Below are positions 6,930 through 12,443 of a stretch of 12,443 nucleotides of DNA, piece by piece; within the stretch, counting starts at the first letter, position 1; every line of letters begins with the position of its first letter. Origin of the DNA: an uncultured Eubacteriales bacterium (GTDB lineage Bacteria; Bacillota; Clostridia; Lachnospirales; Anaerotignaceae). The stretch covers positions 1 through 12,443 of the forward strand of contig URCD01000069.1 of the NCBI GenBank assembly GCA_900546215.1. The letters are read 5' to 3'. Position numbers and translations under genes: made by a program. The notes below the pieces were generated by a model. That model was not told the origin of the DNA and searched no databases. It worked only from the letters and a program-made list of their open reading frames with translations.

Positions 6930-8060
6930 ATGTATAAATTACTTAAAACAAGCGGCCGCGCCAAACGAGGGGAATTCCACACACCTCATGGAGTTATACA
7001 GACACCTGTGTTTATGAATGTCGGAACCCTTGCCGCAATTAAAGGCGCTGTGTCAACAGAGGACCTGGAAAAACTGAAATGTCAGGTTGAGCTTTCCAAT
7101 ACCTATCATCTGCACCTCCGTCCCGGGGATGAGGTCGTAAAAAAGCTTGGAGGACTTCATAAGTTTATGGTATGGGACAAGCCTATACTAACAGACAGCG
7201 GAGGTTTTCAGGTATTTTCCCTTTCTTCTTTGAGAAAGATTAAGGAGGAGGGAGTATATTTCAGCTCACATATAGACGGACGTAAATTGTTTATAGGTCC
7301 TGAAGAAAGCATGCGTATTCAGTCTAATCTGGCTTCAACGATAGCTATGGCTTTTGATGAATGCTCCCCTGCTCTTGCTGACAGAACATATGTTCAAAAT
7401 TCCGTTGAACGAACAACCAGATGGCTTTATAGGTGCAGGTCTGAGCTGGACAGGCTTAATTCTCTTGATGATACCATAAACAAAAAGCAGATGCTATTTG
7501 GTATAAATCAGGGCGCAATTTACGCTGACATAAGAATTGAGCATGCAAAGCGTATCTCTGAGCTTGACCTTGACGGTTATGCTGTTGGAGGTCTGGCGGT
7601 TGGAGAATCACACGAGGAGATGTATCATATTCTTGATGAGACCGTTCCATATCTCCCTAAAAATAAACCGACCTATCTAATGGGTGTTGGAACCCCGGAA
7701 AATATTCTGGAAAGTGTTGAGCGCGGCGTAGACTTTTTTGACTGCGTGCTTCCTGCAAGGAACGGCCGCCATGCTCACGTTTATACTAACGTCGGAAAGC
7801 TGAACCTTATGAACGCCAAATATGAGCTAGACGACACTCCAATAGACGAGACATGTGGCTGCCCTGTTTGCAGACGCTATACAAAGGCTTATATACGTCA
7901 TCTATTTAAGGCAAAGGAAATGCTTGCAATGCGTCTGTGCGTAATGCATAATCTGTATTTCTTCAATACAATGATGGAAGAAATAAGACTTGCACTTGAT
8001 GAGGACAGGTTTGAAAGCTATAAAAGAACCAAGCTCGACGGATTTAAGGCAGGCAGCTGA
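6930..8060 (+). CDS. tgt: tRNA-guanine(34) transglycosylase
   Basis: Exchanges guanine-34 in the anticodon of GUN tRNAs (Asp, Asn, His, Tyr) for the queuosine precursor preQ1. The 376 residues fold as a TIM barrel. The active-site segment LTDSGGFQVFSL (87-98) holds the Asp at 89, and the nucleophile Asp is in FFDCVLPARN (269-278, D271). The zinc site is C309, C311, C314 and H340. The motif after the nucleophile reads ARNGRHAHVYT rather than the classic TRNARNG form, a variant I associate with clostridial Tgt. The ATG at 6930 is chosen because TTGGAG lies 7-8 bases ahead. The in-frame ATG at 6912 has no binding site. No queA is next to it: upstream is a divergent gene, downstream is yajC. Confidence 0.95.
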   Translation: MYKLLKTSGRAKRGEFHTPHGVIQTPVFMNVGTLAAIKGAVSTEDLEKLKCQVELSNTYHLHLRPGDEVVKKLGGLHKFMVWDKPILTDSGGFQVFSLSSLRKIKEEGVYFSSHIDGRKLFIGPEESMRIQSNLASTIAMAFDECSPALADRTYVQNSVERTTRWLYRCRSELDRLNSLDDTINKKQMLFGINQGAIYADIRIEHAKRISELDLDGYAVGGLAVGESHEEMYHILDETVPYLPKNKPTYLMGVGTPENILESVERGVDFFDCVLPARNGRHAHVYTNVGKLNLMNAKYELDDTPIDETCGCPVCRRYTKAYIRHLFKAKEMLAMRLCVMHNLYFFNTMMEEIRLALDEDRFESYKRTKLDGFKAGS

Positions 8061-8094
8061 CATATGAGAAAGACATTAGAAAATTTTTATAAGC

Positions 8095-8123
8095 TTGACT
8101 AAATATTCAAAATTTTATATAAT
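8095..8123 (+). promoter_or_regulatory. Near-consensus sigma-A promoter of yajC
   Basis: TTGACT (8095-8100), a 17-base spacer, then a perfect TATAAT (8118-8123). It lies 35 bases after the tgt stop and gives a leader of about 59 bases. It is the strongest promoter in the window by match to consensus. No terminator separates it from tgt, so readthrough may add to expression. Confidence 0.8.
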
Positions 8124-8139
8124 TGTACGTAGAGTTTTT

Positions 8140-8157
8140 GACTGAGACTATTCAGTC
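8140..8157 (+). other. Small hairpin in the yajC leader
   Basis: GACTGA (8140-8145) pairs with TCAGTC (8152-8157) around a 6-base loop in the 5' leader, ending 17 bases before the AAAGGAGAG ribosome binding site. It may stabilise the mRNA; a regulatory role is not shown. Confidence 0.4.
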
Positions 8158-8188
8158 AGTAAGTTTTACTATTAAAGGAGAGAATAAA

Positions 8189-8704
8189 ATGTTTGATTTT
8201 CTTGCGCAAGTAAATACGGTTGTAAGTTCAGGAGACGCAGCCGGCGCCACAACCACGGCAGCGGCATCGTCAGGCACATCAGGCGGCCTCGGTATGTCTT
8301 GGATTTTCATCTATATTATAGTTATTTTTGCTGCTATGTATTTCATGTCCATCAGACCTCAGAAAAAGAGACAGAAGGAAATGGAGGAAATGAGAAGCAA
8401 GATTAAACCCGGCGATTCAGTTCTTTGCAACACTGGCATGTACGGAAGAGTTGTTGATGTAACTGCTGAGTGCTACATTGTTGAGTTTGGTATGAACAAA
8501 GGTGTACGTGTTCCTGTACTCAAGAGCGAAATTGCCTATGTTAAAGAGCCTAACCTTTCTAACAAAGAGCCTGAGCCTGTAGAGGAAGAAAAGAGAGGCT
8601 TATTTGGAAGAAAGAAAAAGAAAGCCGATGAACCTAAAGCAGAAGAGACTGTTTCAGTTTCTGAAGATAAGGCAGACGAAGTACAGAATAATATTGAAAA
8701 GTAA
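8189..8704 (+). CDS. yajC: Preprotein translocase subunit YajC
   Basis: A 171-residue accessory subunit of the SecDF-YajC complex that aids protein export at the cytoplasmic membrane. After an Ala/Thr/Ser/Gly-rich N-terminus (1-35), a single membrane segment spans about 36-53 and is followed by SIRPQKKRQKE (54-64), the family hallmark. The cytosolic domain has KPGDSVLCNTGMYGRVVDV (73-91). From about residue 118 on there is a charged, low-complexity tail rich in Glu and Lys (GLFGRKKKK then acidic), longer than in many YajC proteins. The ATG at 8189 is chosen because AAAGGAG stands 8 bases ahead; the longer frame from 8123 would start within the promoter. The tgt-yajC order is widely conserved, but secD/secF are not next door here. 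Confidence 0.93.
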   Translation: MFDFLAQVNTVVSSGDAAGATTTAAASSGTSGGLGMSWIFIYIIVIFAAMYFMSIRPQKKRQKEMEEMRSKIKPGDSVLCNTGMYGRVVDVTAECYIVEFGMNKGVRVPVLKSEIAYVKEPNLSNKEPEPVEEEKRGLFGRKKKKADEPKAEETVSVSEDKADEVQNNIEK

Positions 8705-8717
8705 ATATATAAAATAT

Positions 8718-8750
8718 AATCCCGAAAAACCATTTCGGGATTTTGTTATT
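8718..8750 (+). terminator. Terminator of yajC
   Basis: AATCCCGAAA (8718-8727) and TTTCGGGATT (8733-8742) form a perfect 10-bp stem with a 5-base loop, followed by a T-rich tract. It begins 14 bases after the yajC stop codon. Confidence 0.88.
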
Positions 8751-8780
8751 TTAAAAGTATTATGGACGGAGTCAATTAAT

Positions 8781-9974
8781 ATGTTATCTACTGATGAATT
8801 TAGAAGACAATGGAATATAAACAAAGATGGTGTATTTAAAAGGATACAATTTAATGACCCAAGTACTATAAACAGGTTAAAAGAGAATCTCGAAAAAAAT
8901 ATTATTCACATGTCACAACCAGCATATGTTAAATATACCGCTGAATGGTCCATGTCTCCAATCAACCCGTCTTTGGTAATGTATAGACTTGTCGGCGGAG
9001 TTAGAAAACCTAAATTATCGGATAAAGCCCCTAATAATTGCGGTGTTTATTTAGAATATTACTATGACAAAGAAGGTAGATGTTTATATAAGTGTGCAAT
9101 ATATCCTGAACGTCCTGACATTAAAACAGTTGATGCATACTATGTGTATTTGGATAACACCGTCTATCAATTAGAAGCCGCAGACGGCCATTCCTGTAAT
9201 GAGGAATATTACTATAGTAATGATAATAAAGTTATGAGAATAAGACGTTATGATGAATGCGGCATCAATCATGAGGAAAATTATGAATGGATAAACAACG
9301 ACCTTGCTATAGTAACTTTAAATGATGAATACGCCAAATTCCTGCTTTTAAAAGATAAAAGCAATATTCTTGGAATATTTAGAATAATGCCTTCAGATGA
9401 TATGAACAGGATATTTTCTTATAATTCACATGGTTATATAAACACTTTAAGTTATACCACAAAAACATATAAAAAAATAGAACACTCATATTTAGAAATC
9501 AATTACTCTCAGATATTAAATGAGAATAATAAACCAACAGAGTACTTTCAGTTAAATATTAGCGGAAAGTCATATATAGTCTTTGTTAATTACATAAGAC
9601 CTCCTAAAAGCTTTTCATTTAAAAAAGCAAAAGAAATTTACAAAAATGAAGTATTAACTTTTATTGATAATAAAATAAATTCGCTAAATTTTGATGTTAA
9701 ACAAATTGGAATTCAATATTTTAATTTTGGCGTAGGTTCTATACTCGATCTGATTATAGGCTTCGATGCTGTAAAAAATAATGACGTACATACAATGAAA
9801 GCCGTAATTGATAATATTTTTTCTGCCGATAATTTAAAATATATAATAGAAATGGACGACTATATCAGCACAAATATGTATTTCAGCTCTTACCAGAGAA
9901 TTATGAAAGATATTAAAAAAACAGCAGAGGTCAATTATAACATTCCGATAATACTAGATGAGGTTAATGACTAA
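8781..9974 (+). CDS. Uncharacterised AT-rich protein gene
   Basis: A complete 397-residue reading frame I cannot assign. It has no signal peptide or membrane helix and is rich in Tyr, Asn, Asp, Ile and Lys. Its codons are visibly more AT-rich than those of flanking genes. Three weak YD-like segments occur (YYYDKEGR 93-100, YYYSNDNKVMRIRRYDE 143-159, SYNSHGY 213-219), recalling the Tyr-Asp beta-hairpins of Rhs/YD proteins, but too few to call a repeat domain. Residues 275-397 look more helical. The ATG at 8781 has CGGAG 9 bases ahead; the longer frame that begins inside yajC is rejected. It lies between the yajC terminator and a shared bidirectional terminator, with no clear promoter of its own. 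It could be an acquired gene or a lineage-specific one such as an immunity-type protein, but this is a guess. Confidence 0.8.
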   Translation: MLSTDEFRRQWNINKDGVFKRIQFNDPSTINRLKENLEKNIIHMSQPAYVKYTAEWSMSPINPSLVMYRLVGGVRKPKLSDKAPNNCGVYLEYYYDKEGRCLYKCAIYPERPDIKTVDAYYVYLDNTVYQLEAADGHSCNEEYYYSNDNKVMRIRRYDECGINHEENYEWINNDLAIVTLNDEYAKFLLLKDKSNILGIFRIMPSDDMNRIFSYNSHGYINTLSYTTKTYKKIEHSYLEINYSQILNENNKPTEYFQLNISGKSYIVFVNYIRPPKSFSFKKAKEIYKNEVLTFIDNKINSLNFDVKQIGIQYFNFGVGSILDLIIGFDAVKNNDVHTMKAVIDNIFSADNLKYIIEMDDYISTNMYFSSYQRIMKDIKKTAEVNYNIPIILDEVND

Positions 9975-9984
9975 ATATACTAAT

Positions 9985-10020
9985 AAAAAAAAGAGGCTTG
10001 GAATTCAGCCTCTTTTTTTT
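9985..10020. terminator. Bidirectional terminator, unknown gene / spoVA operon
   Basis: Eight A's plus GAGGCT (9985-9998) are exactly complementary to AGCCTC plus eight T's (10007-10020), around an 8-base loop. Having a T-run on each strand, it works in both directions. It ends the unknown gene (stop at 9974) and the spoVA operon, whose last stop codon overlaps it at 10019-10021. Confidence 0.93.
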
Positions 10021-10384
10021 ATTTACTTTTAGGTTCAAATATAACCGCGGCAATCCAGGAAAATACCACTGCACCAGCAATACCTCCTGCAGCAGCCTTA
10101 AGTCCTCCAGTAAATATACCTAAAAAACCTGCAGTATCAATTTCTTCCATAACACCTTTTGCAAGATTATATCCAAAGCCCGTAAGAGGAACAGTAGCCC
10201 CGGCCCCAGCATAATCCACAATCGGCTTATATATGCCTATAGCTCCCAGTATACAGCCTAAGCACACATACAGCACAAGTATACGACCCGGCTGCAGCTT
10301 AGTTTTATCAATCAGTATCTGTCCTATGACACATATAACTCCGCCTACCCAGAATGCATTTAAAATATCCTTAAATAAATCCAC
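10019..10384 (-). CDS. spoVAE: Stage V sporulation protein AE (SpoVAEb type)
   Basis: A 121-residue integral membrane protein, part of the SpoVA channel in the spore inner membrane that carries Ca-dipicolinic acid. Several hydrophobic segments are evident. The family motifs are GGVICVIGQILIDKTKL (14-30), then GAGATVPLTGFG (60-71). SpoVAC carries the same pair, so the two are paralogues. The start is taken as GTG at 10384 because AGCAGG lies 8 bases ahead and the gap to spoVAD is then 2 bases. GTG at 10393 or TTG at 10390 would add 2-3 residues and overlap spoVAD but lack spacing to that site. It is the last gene of the operon. Confidence 0.9.
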   Translation of the reverse strand: MDLFKDILNAFWVGGVICVIGQILIDKTKLQPGRILVLYVCLGCILGAIGIYKPIVDYAGAGATVPLTGFGYNLAKGVMEEIDTAGFLGIFTGGLKAAAGGIAGAVVFSWIAAVIFEPKSK

Positions 10385-10386
10385 TG

Positions 10387-11403
10387 TCAACACCTGCTTT
10401 CTATGACAAGTCCATGGGCTATTGACGGTATGCTCTCGCCCTGCTGACTTGTAGTCGGACTCATAAGTGCCCCTGTAGGCATAAACAACATCCTCTTTGT
10501 TCTGCCATCGGTAAGATTTTTATAAAACTTTGATGTGAACACAAGCGCCGAGCACGCACATCCGCTTCCGCCGCTGTGGGTATCCTGGTCCTGCTTATCA
10601 TATATTTCAATTCCGCAGTCCGTATAACGGCTGTCAAGAGCATAGCCCTCTGCTGCAAGCAGCTCCATTGTAAGGGTACGTCCGACATAGCCCAAATCTC
10701 CGGTTGCTATTATATCAAAGTAATCCTGGTCTCTTCCAGTTTCCTTAAAATAAGACAGCATAAGGCTTGCAGCAGCCGGCGCCATTGCCGCACCCATATT
10801 ATTGGGATCCTTCACGCCCATATCCACAACCTCTCCAGTAAGCACCTCGGTAATAACAGGAGTCTTTGGCTTTTCATTTTTACTCAGCACCACCGCGCCA
10901 TCACCTGTAACAGTCCATGTGGTTGTAGGCGGACGCTGGTTGCCCATCCCAAGAGGCGCTCTATACTGTTTTTCGGCTGCGCAGAAGTGGCTGGAGGCTC
11001 CGGCAAGCACATTATCCGCAAATCCTCCGTCAATAAACATCGCACCCATTCCCATTGCCTCTCCCATAGTAGAGCATGCGCCATATATTCCTAAAAAAGG
11101 AATAGCTAGATCCCTTACGCCGAAGGTAGAAGCGCTTACCTGATTTAATAGGTCTCCTGAGATGCATAGGTCTATATTTTTTTTAGTCATTCCTGATTTT
11201 TTTATTGCCCTTTCAAATGTATCCTTAACAAGTTTGCTCTCGGCCTTTTCCCATGACTGTTCTCCGTACATATCGTCTTCAAGCACCTTGTCAAACAAGC
11301 TTCCAAGAGGTCCCTCCCCCTCTTTTTTGCCCGCCGTTGATGAGGCAGAAATAATATAAACGGGTTTTTCAAGCCTTACTGTATGCTTTCCTATTCTTTT
11401 CAT
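10387..11403 (-). CDS. spoVAD: Stage V sporulation protein AD
   Basis: A 338-residue soluble protein with a thiolase-like fold, the same length as in B. subtilis. Known SpoVAD binds dipicolinic acid and sits on the outer face of the spore inner membrane. Sequence signs are IYGACSTMGEAMGMGA (107-122, with C110 at the thiolase Cys position), TVTGDGAVVLS (164-174), ATGDLGYVGR (233-242), DTHSGGSGCACSALV (274-288) and a C-terminal GALMSPTTSQQGESIP (311-326). The ATG at 11403 comes 2 bases after the spoVAC stop, with GGTGAG as a modest ribosome binding site inside the end of spoVAC, so coupling is likely. In vivo transcription is expected from a sigma-G promoter upstream of spoVAA, outside the window. 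Confidence 0.96.
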   Translation of the reverse strand: MKRIGKHTVRLEKPVYIISASSTAGKKEGEGPLGSLFDKVLEDDMYGEQSWEKAESKLVKDTFERAIKKSGMTKKNIDLCISGDLLNQVSASTFGVRDLAIPFLGIYGACSTMGEAMGMGAMFIDGGFADNVLAGASSHFCAAEKQYRAPLGMGNQRPPTTTWTVTGDGAVVLSKNEKPKTPVITEVLTGEVVDMGVKDPNNMGAAMAPAAASLMLSYFKETGRDQDYFDIIATGDLGYVGRTLTMELLAAEGYALDSRYTDCGIEIYDKQDQDTHSGGSGCACSALVFTSKFYKNLTDGRTKRMLFMPTGALMSPTTSQQGESIPSIAHGLVIESRC

Positions 11404-11405
11404 AA

Positions 11406-11867
11406 CTATCTCACCAGCCCCGCTAAGTAATATATAATTCCAACAACAAATGACGTTATGGTTCCATACACTATTACAGGTCCGGCAACCTGAAACATTT
11501 TAGCTCCAAGACCAAATATCCATCCCTCTTTTTTAAATTCAATAGCCGGTGAAGCCACAGAGTTTGCAAATCCCGTAATCGGAACAACAGTACCAGCACC
11601 GCAGAATTTTCCAATCTTTCCAAAAAGCCCAAAGCCTGTAAGCAGCACAGTTATCCCAATTAAGACGAGTGAGACTGCCAGACCTGTATCATCCTGAGAC
11701 AATCCAATTGAAGTAAACCAGTTCCTCAGCGCCTGTCCAAATGAACATATAATTCCACCTGATATAAAGGCCTTCAGGCAGTCCATAAAAATAGGGCTGT
11801 TAGGTGAAGCCTTTTTGACCATACTGTCATATTCCTGTTGTTTTTTGTATTGTTCCTTACTGTCCAA
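11406..11867 (-). CDS. spoVAC: Stage V sporulation protein AC
   Basis: A 153-residue membrane protein of the SpoVA channel; the B. subtilis protein has been reported to act as a mechanosensitive channel. A charged cytosolic N-terminus (1-25) precedes several hydrophobic segments. The conserved motifs are GGIICSFGQ (37-45) and GAGTVVPITGFANS (90-103), matched in SpoVAE. The start codon is TTG at 11867: a full AGGAGG (11875-11880) stands 7 bases ahead, and the next in-frame ATG is 15 codons later without a site. The AGGAGG overlaps the spoVAB stop codon. It is the third gene of the operon. Confidence 0.95.
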   Translation of the reverse strand: MDSKEQYKKQQEYDSMVKKASPNSPIFMDCLKAFISGGIICSFGQALRNWFTSIGLSQDDTGLAVSLVLIGITVLLTGFGLFGKIGKFCGAGTVVPITGFANSVASPAIEFKKEGWIFGLGAKMFQVAGPVIVYGTITSFVVGIIYYLAGLVR

Positions 11868-11879
11868 AAAACTACCTCC

Positions 11880-12314
11880 TTAAAATGAGCTGTAAAATCC
11901 TGATACCAAAAAATACAAAAGTGAGCCTACGCATTTGCCCAGAGCCATTGCGGGAACTAATACAGCCAATCCCTGTTTTAATCTAAAACGTCTCATAAAT
12001 ATAGGAAATACATTTAAAACCTCGGCTATCGAAACTGCAAGCTCTCCAAAAAATATACCTATACATAGACTGAATATCGCCACAATTATTTTACCTACCG
12101 GAAATGAGAAATTTATAAATAGTGCCAAAGTGCCTATTATTCCGCCGAGCGTTATAGCGTCTTCATAAACCGGAATTTTTCTTACTGTTTTCGTCTTTTC
12201 AGCCATTCTGGGTACAATACCTATTGTAGCTATCAGCGAGAACACTCCGGCCGATATTACTGTACCGGAACCCAATCCAAAAAGAATAAGAGCAATATAT
12301 TTAACTGCCTGCAT
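11880..12314 (-). CDS. spoVAB: Stage V sporulation protein AB
   Basis: A 144-residue integral membrane protein, close to the usual SpoVAB length. It has an N-terminal hydrophobic segment (about 5-33), PRMAEKTKTVRKIPVYEDA (35-53) as a polar loop, then further hydrophobic segments around 55-75, 77-95 and 112-140. Its role within the SpoVA complex is not defined; it is needed along with AA for DPA uptake in B. subtilis. The ATG at 12314 has AAGGAG 8 bases ahead. Its first 14 bases overlap the end of spoVAA in another frame, and 12 bases separate its stop from the TTG of spoVAC. Confidence 0.9.
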   Translation of the reverse strand: MQAVKYIALILFGLGSGTVISAGVFSLIATIGIVPRMAEKTKTVRKIPVYEDAITLGGIIGTLALFINFSFPVGKIIVAIFSLCIGIFFGELAVSIAEVLNVFPIFMRRFRLKQGLAVLVPAMALGKCVGSLLYFLVSGFYSSF

Positions 12315-12443
12315 TTGACTTCTCCTTGTTTAAATTATCAATAACACTGTCTGTAGATTCCTTTTCATAGGTAGACATCTGTACCTCGATAGGAGTTGGG
12401 TCCTGCGTAAGATATTTACCGGCAAAATGATTAAAGAAGACTA
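12301..12443 (-). CDS. spoVAA: Stage V sporulation protein AA, C-terminal part
   Basis: The right edge of the window cuts this gene, so only the last 46 residues are present (minus strand, frame from 12441). The segment starts VFFNHFAGKYLTQDPTPIEVQM and ends with a polar tail. The FNHF-G-K-LT-DPTPIEVQM pattern is characteristic of the SpoVAA C-terminus. It overlaps the spoVAB start by 14 bases. It carries the operon's 5' part and promoter off the window. Confidence 0.85.
   Translation of the reverse strand, partial: VFFNHFAGKYLTQDPTPIEVQMSTYEKESTDSVIDNLNKEKSNAGS

Noticed and set aside
8064..8102. 12-codon open frame as a gene
   Set aside because: No ribosome binding site, very short, and it runs into the yajC promoter; random occurrence is likely.
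8604..8780. N-terminal extension of the unknown gene into yajC
   Set aside because: The extension overlaps yajC and crosses its terminator; the ATG at 8781 has a ribosome binding site.
10576..11094. Plus-strand reading frame of 172 codons opposite spoVAD
   Set aside because: It lies entirely antisense to a confidently identified spoVAD, has no ribosome binding site and a composition typical of a shadow frame.

Overview
The window looks like ordinary chromosome from an endospore-forming, anaerobic, low-to-moderate GC Firmicute, most likely class Clostridia and perhaps Lachnospirales. The basis is a spoVA sporulation operon, a T-box-controlled leuS, a flavodoxin/ferredoxin fusion protein typical of anaerobes, AT-rich intergenic DNA with consensus sigma-A promoters, and strong AGGAGG-type ribosome binding sites. 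Species cannot be fixed from the sequence alone.

Layout, left to right. Bases 1-185 hold no convincing gene. They contain a GC-rich structured element with a canonical G-quadruplex motif, a long inverted repeat and three imperfect direct repeats. Bases 183-2900 (minus strand) are leuS with its terminator and a leucine (CUC) T-box leader. Bases 3022-3889 (minus) encode a two-domain flavodoxin plus 2x[4Fe-4S] ferredoxin protein. It is divergent from a malate/lactate dehydrogenase-family gene at 4100-5194 (plus). A perfect 14-bp hairpin closes that gene and also the convergent minus-strand pair at 5228-6803: a DUF3788-type protein tightly coupled behind a THUMP-domain RNA methyltransferase. From a divergent promoter region, tgt (6930-8060) and yajC (8189-8704) run on the plus strand, with yajC also having its own near-consensus promoter. 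An AT-rich gene of unknown function follows (8781-9974). It ends at a perfect bidirectional hairpin shared with the incoming minus-strand spoVA operon (AA partial, AB, AC, AD, AE; 12443 down to 10019).

How the genes work together. Three loci serve translation and RNA modification (leuS, the methyltransferase, tgt). yajC belongs to the Sec translocase. The spoVA genes encode the channel that moves Ca-dipicolinic acid into the forespore and out on germination. The flavodoxin/ferredoxin and dehydrogenase genes are probably linked to anaerobic redox metabolism, but their pairing is inferred only from position.

I found no mobile element, CRISPR array, tRNA or rRNA, and no clear new multi-gene system. 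The least explained parts are the AT-rich 397-residue protein gene, the repeat/G-quadruplex element at the left edge, and the inverted repeat in the leader of the dehydrogenase gene.
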